Shown in pieces: positions 1 to 12,200 of a stretch of 64,000 nucleotides of DNA (its first letter is position 1; every line of letters begins with the position of its first letter). Under the pieces are notes generated by a model. The model did no database searches. It saw only the letters and a list, made by a program, of their open reading frames with translations, and had not been told where the DNA came from. The DNA is from Orthonyx spaldingii (Eukaryota > Chordata > Aves > Passeriformes > Orthonychidae): the NCBI GenBank assembly GCA_013397795.1, contig VZTJ01001433.1, positions 490,280 to 554,279 on the forward strand, given 5' to 3'. The position numbers were made by a program, and so were the translations under genes.

Positions 1-68
1 AAAAAAAAAGTATGGTGGCTGGGAAAGTATGGGGGTTTGGAAGAAAAGAAAGAAAAATAAAAAAATAC
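1..68 (-). other. ABCA13: Start of intron after e14 (window edge)
   Basis: Sixty-eight bases of intron beginning GTATTTTT on the minus strand and rich in T there. The terminal exon or exons and the 3' untranslated region are beyond the window. Confidence 0.85.
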
Positions 69-206
69 CTGTTCTAGTGTGGTCTGGCTAATGGAGTAGT
101 GTTTGATTTGGAGAAAAGCTTTGTGATTCTCTAGGACTCTGAAGAGTTCTGCTAAGCATCCCTGACTTTGTGGTACGTGGTACTCGAGCAGGTTAAGATG
201 TTGTCC
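69..206 (-). CDS. ABCA13: ABCA13 exon e14: C-terminal domain, last coding exon in the window
   Basis: The acceptor is TTGCTTTCAG|GGACAA and the donor is CTAGAACAG|GTATTT. 46 codons, phase 0 at both ends: GQHLNLLEYHVPQSQGCLAE, LFRVLENHKAFLQIKHYS, then ISQTTLEQ. LLEYHVP and SxxQTTLEQ are conserved across ABCA1/12/13. The following exon should begin VFINFA, the conserved VFxxF-type motif, and lies left of base 1. Short minus-strand frames had hidden this exon. Confidence 0.94.
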
Positions 207-3200
207 CTGAAAGCAAGCAAAAATTATAAAAATAGATAAAAGTGAATGTACATTGTGATGAAGCTACACTTGCTTATAATCAATCTAACTTCAATAGGCT
301 GTTATTGCAGATTATAATGGAAAACATGAGCTTTTAAAAAAGAACATATTTTGTCTACATTCATAGCACAAAGAATAGTTAATACTGAGAGCACATATTT
401 TCTGTGTATTCTGAAGTGACAGTTTGTTAATCTCACAAAAGATATAAAACTTTAGGACAATTTTAATCCAATTAATCCAACAGATTAGTGCTGTTACAAA
501 AAAATCTGGGAAAAGGCTGAGCATATACAGACACACAGATGTCTGAGCTCAATACAGACATATACACAAACAGGTTCATATCTAAGATAGACATTGCTTT
601 CCGTGATTCTTTTCCTAAACACAGTAAAGTTGAGTTTTTATTGAAATGCAATTGCTATAGGTCTTTTATAAGGCTTTGTGTTAAGTCAAAGAATCTCAGT
701 AAATGCTGAAATTTATCAACTCTGGGCCTTATCAGAAAGCAATCAAAGCAAATACTCTCAGTGACTACACTGTAGTCCTACTTCAGCTGAACACAGATTT
801 GAGTTCAACTTCATCAATAATAAAGGCAAAAGGAAATTTTTACTCAGAGAAAAGGCTTTTTTATTTACATTGCCTAAATGCCTGTTTGGAGTTGATTTAA
901 CCAACATCACAAGTACAAATTCTGTGAAATGCTTAATAGAAAAATAAAAGGGATATTCATACGTACTTTTTCCGAAAAGATAAATATATCCAAACATGTT
1001 AATATTCAAACATCTACATACTCTTTTTACCAGCCCCAATTTAATCTTGCCATACACTAGAACAAGGAGTTTTAGCTGTACCTTAAACTGTGCTCCGGGA
1101 AAGTGCAGTTGTAGACAGTCCAAAATCATTCTTCCATAACTCATTTCTTTGCTAAGCCAAACCTTGACAGAATAACCATCTCCAAACCTGGGAATGAGAC
1201 ACAGAAACATAAATCCATGAAGATACCATGAAGACAAGAAGAACATTTAGTTCAATTGATTTTCCTATGAATATATCAAATATCATGTATGCCTACTGCA
1301 TTATCACTGTGATTTTACTATTACACTGTTGAACAATAGAATTTCAATGAGAAAGTTGCTAAATCAATAACAGAGACAAAAAACGTGTTATGCCTGATTT
1401 TAGTTACTACAGTGTGTTTCACTATCCAATACACCTGAACTTACGTTAAGTAAACTATGCTTTAATTGCTATATTGCTTTGAGTGGTCAGTATAAAGCTA
1501 TTAAGATTACCAATCACATACACAGAAAGAGAAAAAAAAATCCTTTAACTTTTCTATTGAGAAAAATGGGCATGTAACACCAATTTTTCAAATCTGTTAA
1601 CAACGCTGCATCTTCAAAAGCAGATTTCAGCAGTGTGAGTACAATGGTGTTTTACAGATGTGCAAAGACAAGTGTAGGGATATTTAGGGAGACAGCAGAG
1701 TTAACAAATTTTCTTTGGCTCTATGGCCTTGAAATCTCTCTCAGAATAACTTAGGAAATGAACTTCTCTTTCTCAATGCAAATGTGATAAAAGTTAAGTA
1801 CAGGCAATCTAACCAACACTGTATTTTTTATTAGCTTTACTCACTGTTGATAGTTATTTGGGAAAGTTGCAATAAATCAGTGAACACTGAAATGACAACC
1901 ATGTTCTTATGCACATTTCTTAAGCAATGGAGGGTGTGCTGCACCAATCCCCAGACTGGGGTGCACATGGAGAGCTCAGTAGAGACATGGGGCAAAAAGG
2001 GGTTGTACTGTGCCTTTTCCCTGCTTTGCAGCTACATGTCCTCCTTCCTTTGGGTTCTCCTTGGTTAATTGCTAGGGAAGAACACCAGCAGGAGACACAT
2101 CAGAAGAACTTTCCACTGCCATTACTGTTCTCTGTTGCCAGTGAGCAATGGAAAGGCAGAGCTAAAAGGGGGACAGGGAGCTTGGGCAGCACTGCCTACA
2201 TCTCCCCAGAAACCTGTCACTTCTGTCTTTCCATTGACCACCACTCCCACCTCTTTCATAACTCCCTGTTCTTCATTCTCCAGTGTCACAATTACTCATT
2301 GCTAGATCCTTTATTCCAGTGGTTTGGTTCATAGTGATTATCTCTGTAATACGCTCTTGTGCCAAAACTCTCCTCTCCTGTGTTTTTCCTGTCATGATTC
2401 AGGGCTGCAGCTGGGTTAATTGGGTCTGACTGGTGAGAGGCACAATTTCATGTCATCAAAGTAGAGGCTATATCACAGCACTCTCTACGTGGCCCTATTC
2501 CAATATATTTGAAAAAATATCTGCAGATTATCAATCAAAAGGTAATAAAAGATAGAAAGAATTATTTTGAGATTTATGTCCAGTTTAACCAGTGCATGAG
2601 TGACTCCCAGAAAAATATTGCACATGAAACATCACATTCTTCAACTATAAGTATATAGCAATGCAAGGGCTTTAACTTTTATTTTGCTTCAGATCAGACC
2701 TCTGATGTTATAAAGGAATAGTCTACATTGATTTCAAAGCACTACAAGTTTCCACAACGAAAAAAACTCGACTGCAGATTTCATTTGGTTAAGAATTTCA
2801 CATGAATTCAAAACATAATTTACAAGGATGTGAGACATAAATCCTAATTTCCTGTGCAGAATAAAACATTGGCAGCTTCTGCAAAAAATTAAAAGCCCCA
2901 TTACAGATAAATTAACATAGGGTTTTTAATCTTTTGTTGGTTTGTGGGTGTTTTTGTGGGTTGTGGGTTGTTTTTTGTTGTTGGGGTTTTGTTGGTTGGT
3001 TTGGGGCATTTTTTGTTTAGTTTTTATTGTAGTCAAATGCACTGAACGGCTTGAAATGGAGTAAGAAACATCCTGATGCAGTGTCCTGTCTGTTGATTCC
3101 TGAGGGATGTTTCATGAACTAAACTGTATTGCATCCAAACTTCAGGGTACTAAATATTTACAGGACAGTGTAGCCTGACAGATGAACAATGCTGATACAT

Positions 3201-6200
3201 CAAAGAGATACAGAATTAGGTGGAAACCACAGCAATGTCTGGCAGATTTATTTTGCAATGATTTACTAAGACATAAATAGATCTCTAATTAAATGTTTTA
3301 AATGCATAGCATCATCCCTGAAAAAAATACATGTGACAATAAAAAAAGTTGTTACAAAGACGGATATCGTTAACAAGGGTATTCAATTTAGTTGACAGCT
3401 AACCTGAGGCAACATTTTACAAGAGATCATTGATTCTGATCAGTTTTTCAGCATTTCTATACAACAACCATTGAATTGTAGTTTGAAAAATGCTGGTTTA
3501 TGGAGACATTCAACAGTCTCATAAAATGAAATTGCTGTTTGCAATGAAGTTTCCAAAGAAAATGAATCAAAATTTTGATTAGCAAAGACAGAAGAGTCTG
3601 TGCAATTTTGGTTTAGTTTTAAACTGTGAATGGCATAAACACCAGCATGTCACCAATAAAATGTTTTAAAAGATTTTGTTCTTTTGGCTGGTCAAATTAT
3701 GATGCTTCTATACCTTAATTTTATACTTCATTTTAGTACAAGAGCTCCCCATATAGAGCAAGCTGATCAGCAACAAACATTTCCCCCTGCTATAATCAGC
3801 AAGCTGCTTTCGGCAGTGCACTGAGGCAATGGAAATTGAGTTGACCATTTTATTCACTCTGTTTTCCTCTCTGATTCAGACAATATAATTAATTCAGAAA
3901 CTCAAAGTGGAATTATAGAGAAAAGCACAATCTGGTTTGATTAGCACTGTTAGGATCAAACCTTTAGCACCTGATAGTTCAAGACCTAAAGAGGAAGGCA
4001 TTATCATTAAAATGGCCTAAGCTGAGCCACCACACTTGTTCAGCCACCATCTGCTGCAAAAGAATCATCATCTCTTCAACAGAGAACATATCTAGCACTG
4101 CCATGTTATTTTAACAACACCTGCATCTCTATTTGTTTATAAACAAATACACAAAACCACATATTTTGACAAAATAAAATATTTTTCTTCTCTTTATCCT
4201 TCCTCTTCTTCCTCAGTCAAACCAGTAGTTCACGTTTGGTTTTCATCTCATTAGTGGTTCTGGGAGTATAACTTATTGAGTGTTTTTTCTGTTAAAATGC
4301 CAACATGAGACTGAAACTAAAATATAAATTCCCAAATTGACTGTAAACTAATTAACTTGACTATTTAACAACAGCATCAGCTGCAGAAGCAGGAGTTTAG
4401 CAAAAACTACAAGAACTCCACACTTTTAATTTACATAGGTCCTATCTCTGCAGCTCAGATAACAAGGAAGCAAAAGGAACATAAAAAGGTAGCAAGGAAT
4501 GGAACTATTTCTATACCAGGAATTACCAAATAGACTAAAACTTTTCATCATGAAAGAAAGACGACGAGGTTGTCAAAAGGTGTTTTTACGGAGACGGGAA
4601 TCATGACAAAGCCATGGAAGTAAGAAATAATTCTTCACTCATATGCTTCTCATGCAAGAGCAGGGGATTTAAATTACAGGAAAAGCAATGCGAAGTCAGT
4701 AAGATGAAGCAATCTTCCTTACAGTATGTAGGGAAACTGTACAACTCATTGACATGGGATGTGCTAGATGTCAGAACTTGACATGAGTTGAATAAGAGAC
4801 CAGAAAAACTCATGGTGGGGATCCACTAAAATCACCTCTGACTTAAGAAGCTTTTAAAAAAGAAACTGCTGAAGGTGGTTGAGTAATATGGTAAAGTAAC
4901 TTCAAGCGATTATCTTGTTCCTGTACTTTTCCTTCTTGACCACTTTCAGAGAATACTGTGCTAACAGGTATTTGATTTGACCTCAGGCTTCTTTTGGTCT
5001 AAATATCACCAAGAGCAGGTCAGCCTGGGTGAATCACCCAAATGGTTCCTCAGTTCTCAGAAGGGTTTTGCAGACTTACAGCCACACTGCCAGCAATAAA
5101 AAAATAGATTATGTAAATTGACTTCAGGTATGTGTCTACACTAGCTCCAGTCACACACTGGAATAAAGCATAACCATATGTGTACTGATGAGGAAGTCCC
5201 CTGGATGCTTTCTTGGTGCTCTTTTAACCTTGCAGTGGCAATGGAAGTGGATTTAGTGGCCCAAAGGCTGAAAATTCTCATGAATATCAAGGAGAGGAGT
5301 TGCCACTTGGGGCAAAGCAGCTTCTCAATGTCCCTTATGCCCATTTCTTGGAGGTCCTGGTTCAGAGGTGTGAATGGGGACAAGAGTCCTTATTTACACA
5401 CAGTGCCTTGTGAAGCACAGCTGAGCCTGCATTTGGTCACAAGGAGTCCCTAGAGGAATTAACCCAATGGATTATTTTAAGCTTGACCCATGAAAACCTG
5501 TTGTGAAGGGTGAAAAAGAAGCAGACTTCATCTATCTGTGTTAGCGTAGGAAAAACATAACCACGAATGATTATGCCGGTGCTTTTATTGAGAGCACTCT
5601 GGGGACCAGGGGTTCAGACCCAAATCAAAAGTCCCAACATGGTTTCGGAATAGATTTCATTTTATACGTTTTCCTGACATAATTGCTATTCAATCATATG
5701 TTAATCATCAACCTTAACATTGTTCTAATATATATATTGTTTTCACTCAAGCATGAGTTTAAGCCCCCTTCCCCCCCCAAGAGTTTCACCGTATTGTTAA
5801 TACTTTCTCATGATTCTTGTTGTGATTTATTATGTGTATCAAGTAATTACATCAGCTACTCTATGGGTGGGTGCCCGGNTGCAGACTTCATTTGCTTTAA
5901 AAAAAAAAAAAAAAAATCTGTATTTTCATTTAAAAGGCTTAGGAGTTTGCTTGTCTACAAATGAACAAAACCAAACCTTGAAACCACTGTTTTAAGTTAC
6001 AGCAGGTCCAGAATAAACAGGTCATCAAATCACACTCTTCCCAAAGCCTATTTATCAACTCTTCTCTCCCCAGTAAAATTTGCTGAATGTAACCTCAGGA
6101 AATGAAGAACATGGCCCCATTTCCTAAACTTTGAGGAATAAGAAAAGCAGCTAATCACCAATACGCTTTTTTTTCCCACTAATCAAAGAGTACATCTCCT

Positions 6201-9200
6201 GGAGAATGTTGTGCTATATATATATATATACATCAAAAAAATTACAGCTCCCAGAAAATTTACTGATGGAAATATAATGTGCATACTTTGTGTATGCGCT
6301 AGTTTGATCAAAATATTGCTTCAAAATGACATTATTGGATAACAAAATAAAAATAGTAAAGAGAACATTGGCACTTAATGTCTGCAAGGAACTGCATCTT
6401 TTAGAATATATGCCATAAATCAAAGAGAGGGAATAATTTTCTACTGTGCTGTTTATCCTTCTGCTTTGGTTTACAATCATTTGCAGGCAGATATGGTTCT
6501 ACTTTCCCTAAGTGAATAGAATCATGGAATCATTTAAGCTGAAATAGGCCTCATCTAGGCAAGATAACTTAGTTACACCAGTATAATTGCTTATGCACAG
6601 CATACACATCCAGGTCATTCCTCTCACTGCCTTAGACACAAGTACAATTTACAAACAGAACAAATCTTGAACAACATTGAGAACAAAACACTTTGAAAAA
6701 CATTGAAAGAAAAGGAAATAAAATTGAAATAAAATCATTAAAATAAAGACATCACAGTTTAAGATAATTTTAAGTCTCACAATGTATTTAGTCATTTCAT
6801 TTATTAGGAAACAAGCAAAGACAATATCAAGGAAGGAAAAAAGGCTATTAGTTTTTAAATACTTATTTTTAAAAAAAATTCTAAAATCAAATGCAAATAC
6901 CCTACCACTTGTAAGGTGTGATTACCTCCTGCATTTATTCAGAACCTCAGCATTGCTGAACAGATAAACTTGATTAGATGCAACCAAACAGATATAAGTA
7001 AATTATAAAATATATTTCCATATACTATTCATAGTTTGTTTCATCATTTTTTAAGTGATCATGATTTTTCCAGGGTGACAATAGAAACATGAAAACAGTC
7101 ATTAAAATGATGACTAACACTCTTTCAGGTATATTGTACATGCACTATTTGTTCATACACACTCCAGGCTTTCAAATCAAACCATCTAAAGTTAATTTCT
7201 GTATTCAATAATACAATTGCTACAACAGTGAGAGCCTCAGATTAAGAGTAGTGCAGGGTACAACTTTGCCTTGCTCTCTGCACGCTTGTAAAGTCTTAGG
7301 TGTGATTTCTAAATACGTGGCAAAACCCTCCAAAAATCTTGTTAATTGTTTATACATGTGCACACACAAAATCTCTTTGTATTTGAGCTTATGTATCTGC
7401 ATATACTGGCAAGTATCAGGGATTTTTTTATTCTTGCATTATTTATATCTTTTAGTCCCAGAGAAACAGGAGCAGCAGTGTTGTAATCATGTGCAAAGCT
7501 GATGGTACGGCCTGTAAAGAACCCAAACTGTTTCCTCAAAGCACCTTCTGGGGCTCAACAGTGAAAGAGGCTGGAGTAAGTAACATTATCATTGCGTTGC
7601 TATGACTGGGTTTGGATATCATGTTCTTTAATAACTTAATAATCACATTATTGCACACTAAAATATCTATTTGAAAGACCTTATCAACACCTCAAGGTCA
7701 AGTCTTGAGCTAAAATGTGTTAAATGTAGACAAGATGTAAAATAAAACTTAAACCACGGTTATATTTGCGTTATGTAATAAACTTTAATTACATTGTCAC
7801 ATAACACCTTGTCATGAAATCCCTGTCATGAATGTCTTACAAGATACACTGGATGTACCTGCTCAGACAAGTGGCTTTATTTACTGCAATGCCTAGAAAA
7901 TGTTGCAAATAAGACAGCAGATTGATGAGAAAAGGAAAGAAAAAGGGAAGAAAGTGCTTCAAGGTTCTGGCACTCCCCTGGGGAACCAAATCTTACCCTT
8001 TCATCTTCATACACCTGTGTGGTCTGTGGTAACTCACTTAGACCACATCTTTCTTTACTGCTTTCCTGTCTTGTTCAGGGCCCACCTGGAGATGAGGGCT
8101 CCAGTTGGCAGGAAGAATCTATAGTGCCTTCTGGAACACCCACAGCTACAGCTGAAGTTAAAAGGAGCTTTACTTTGAATGTAATGTTGAACAAATGGAA
8201 AATATTTAGTCTTAAACTGCTCAGATGGACTACCCAAACCCTTTTAACTTTAGCATCAATCTTGGATGCTCCTCTATAAAATGGGAATGATTATTCCAAA
8301 TGAAGTTTCCCAGAAGTGCTGTGGAAAACAAAGATGTTGATGTTTATGAAGCTGTGCTCCAATAGACATTGATAATACTGTATGTAAGGACAAGTTTGAA
8401 CATTTTCTAGTAAAACACATACTAGGGAAAGAGGAAAATATGAAATCTTAATTAGCTGCTGCTGATTTCATGAACAGGTATAGAGATACAATGCAACATT
8501 CCTGTGAAAAACATAGCACAAAATGATCAAAACCAAAGCATTCTAAAGCACACACACAGTAAGGCTGAATAAATATTGCACAAAATTTTAGGACAGTCAA
8601 AAGATATCATTCATTTCTGAACCCTCACATCTGTGTGCTTTTTAAGTTTTAAGAACTTTTTCCTTCAAACTTCCCGCTGGAAAGATAAACTAATAGCTAT
8701 ATTACATGATTACACATCCACTGCCTTGATACATTTTTCATGTTCAAGAGGAAGGTGTTTTCTAGTCAAGAAGAATGAAAATTATATTAATTTCTATATT
8801 TTATAGCATGTAAGAAATTTATTGCTAGTATATCAATTAATAACACTGTGTCCACCAAAGGCTGAAATATTGATTAGAACTTTTAATTTTAATCCTCTCT
8901 TTTCTATTTAAGAAATCTATATGTGTGAGTTTGAGGAAAGCAATCAGGAATTCTCAATCAACTTTTAAAAAAAACAAGGTAAAGTATAAATAGTCTGCCA
9001 ACATATTTTCCATTCTAACTCAGCTATAGCAAATGAATTAATTGTTGGGTAATTTAATCAGATGGCATGCTGATAAAATTTGAGCAAAGACTTGATGTCC
9101 AGCACCTGACAAATTGGTATGGATTTTCTGATGTGAGAAGCCTGTCCAGATGGCCCTAGAATGAAGGGTAATATTCAAAATGTTGTTCCCAGAGAATTGG

Positions 9201-12200
9201 CCAGCTGTATCTAACATGAAAATGCTTCTCTGAATTTTTTAAAAAAGCATTAAGTATAACAGAGAGTACTGAAGAGAGCATTTAAATGTAATCCATTCAC
9301 AATTTAGAGTAATTGACTCCTTTGGCAGGAGTTGTCTCAAATTAGGCTTTAACGGGCACAACTGTTAGCACATCAATCTCAGACAAACTACATCTAGAAC
9401 TAAGATGCTAACTTTTTGAAAATTGCCCTTCAATTTCTTCTTCTACCTAATACATTTCTTGATTTTTTTTAGAAATTTGCCACCTACAACAAAAAGCCTT
9501 TCCAAAGAAGTCTTATCCTTATTCTGCTGATAAACATCTGCAGGTACTTTAAATCTGTTTAAACATATATAAATATAGTCAAGGCTCAGCAGCTGGGAGC
9601 AGAAACCCAAACACTGACATTTGTAGCAAGACATTTTTGGATGAGCATTTTGTAACAGGCTTGCAGAAGGGCTGGAAAAATGGAACAAGTCTCACACATT
9701 AGATGCAGCATCACTTGTTATAACCCTACGAAGCTTTTATGTTTCACATTAGCATCTTCCTGGAGCTCACTCATACCCTTCATAGCAGAATTTTGTCCTG
9801 CCATCTGACAAACCTGTACTCAGTCCAAGATTATGATCTTTCACATCTGCCAAGGGATGAAAGTGTAGCCAGAGCGAAAGACCTGAATTTTTGAACTTCC
9901 CAGCACAGTAAAGAAGCAAATTTTACAGGACCCTAAGGAAGATCCATTAAACCTTCATCACATATCCATCAAAAAAGAGATCATAATCTGAACTCTACAG
10001 GTTGGAATGGTACTAAAGAATAAACAAATGAAACCATTTTGAGGACTCCCATCAAGACAGAATTCTACAAGAAGGGAAGAAAGAATGTCATTTTAGTATA
10101 TGTGTCTATGTTTAGAAGAGGAAAAAAACTCTTGAGACATAATAATAGAATCACATGTAATGTCAAAATATGATTCTATTATTATTTCTTACATTACTGG
10201 ATTCATTCTTTCATAAATAAAAGCTATATGAAAGTTTTCTTCAGTTTAAGTATTCATGTAGTGGTTAGATTTCTTTCCTTGCAATCTTCAAAGCCAGATC
10301 AGGACACTTGCTGTTGATTTTAAAATATTTGTTCAATTTGATTTGTAGAAACAAATTGAAAACAGACTATAGGATATCAAGAGCTGTCTATAAATAAGAA
10401 CAATTTTTAAAAAAACAAGCTGTAAAATCTAACAAAGAAACCATGATAATCTACAACTATCACCCCATCAATTTGTTTTAGTACCATTCTTCCCTGTTAA
10501 TATAAATGTGTATATTACTAGCCTCATTCATTCACACACATAGCACAAAAAAACCACCATCCAAAAATGCAAATTATTAGGGCATCAGTAATTAAATTAA
10601 ATCAGATGCAACAAAATCAGTTTTGTTTATGTTTTCCTTCACTTATATTGCTCCATGGGACCTTTTTTTTAAACAAAATATAAGAGGTGAAGGGTTTTTT
10701 ACTGTGGGATAGTGCATGGGACAAATATATTAGACAGTGTTAATTGCAGGAAAACACTGAAACTCTAGGAAAAGACTGGTGGAGGAGGCTGATAAGGAAA
10801 ACATTCTTCTGCAAGTAGATATTTCCTAATAGCAACTTAGATTTCCTAATCCATATGGTCTACCATTTTAGAAGAAACATTGTTTTGATCTGCATTGCAA
10901 TGAGAATGATAAGGCTATTAAATCACAGGGAGGGAAGGAAAATGGGAAGAAAGGAAGGAATCACTCAGTACTCTTTCAAGTCCTGGAAGGTTTTCATTAA
11001 ATCACAGGGAGGGAAGGAAAATGGGAAGAAAGGAAGGAATCACTCAGTACTCTTTCAAGTCCTGGAAGGTTTTCAGGATGTTCACAGGTGGAGCAGAAAG
11101 TGAGAAAATGAAAATTTTAAAATAATTTAAAGTTTAATTATTTCAATGGATTTCTTTGGAATTCTGCTTCCCTACCCCTTTCTTATCTCATGAAGGAGTC
11201 CTCAGTATGGTACACGGTAGCATACCAGGAAATTGTCTTCAAATAAGTTTGGAACATTAATTACACAGAAGGTACAATGTTTTTTAATTTCCTAACAATT
11301 ACTTAACATGTTAGGTGTGTGATAGCCTGGGATTTAGGATAAATTATCATACTGGCATGTGTTGGAGGGAAGTTTGGAAGCTAGACTAAGCAACAAAATA
11401 ACAGGAGTATAGGAACAGTCTTTGACTTCACCCCAGCACTTGTCAAAAGATTTCCAAAGAAAACATGGAAATGTCTTTTCTGCAAGCTTTAACAGCTGTG
11501 TGTATATTACGCTTTAAGACTGTGCTCTCTACAGTGGTTTTGTTCTTGCCAGCCAAGAAAATGTATCAGGCAGATAGAGAAAATCCAGACAACTGCATGA
11601 TTTGAATTAAATCCTTTGATAAAGCCTGTGGTTATTTTGTCTTAATAAAGGGTTCTAAAGTTTTGAAAAAATTCAATAGATTTCTGAACAGTTAGTGTGG
11701 AAAATTTGGAGACCAAATCAATCAATAAGCTAGGAGTTAAAGGGATTTTAGTCCTGCCTTAAATGAAAAATCTTCCTGCAGCTTGAGCTACATAGTTTGT
11801 GTAGAAAATCTCAGCAATATTGATCTCCAGAGCACATATTTTCCCACGTGAATGTCACTGATGGATGAATATTAAAGAACTACCATGGAACACAAACCTG
11901 CTGATAGTATGAAATATTCTTAATATACAGAAGGTGTGCTTTTTACAAGGTTAAAATGATTTTTAAAAAATAATTGCTATGAATATTACTGCCAAATATT
12001 CTTATTATGACCTTGCTTGAGAGAATTTAAAAGAGGCACTCATACAGCCTCGATTCCAGAATGGCTGATCTGTGACTGTCTCAATAATAGTAATAGTACC
12101 AGCCATACCTCAATAACAAGTAATATGAAGACACTTCCAGCATGATACTTCTGCATTGATTTACTAACTGAGATCTGAAAGAGGTTTATCTACAGAGGCA

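Noticed and set aside
1927..2334. 135-codon plus-strand open frame
   Set aside because: No domain, no splice or promoter context, overlapping frames of similar length, and it lies in the G+C-richer block where stops are rarer by chance.
10855..11103. 82-codon plus-strand open frame with an internal repeat
   Set aside because: The repeated peptide only reflects the 79-bp tandem duplication, which is not a multiple of three, so the two copies are read in different frames.
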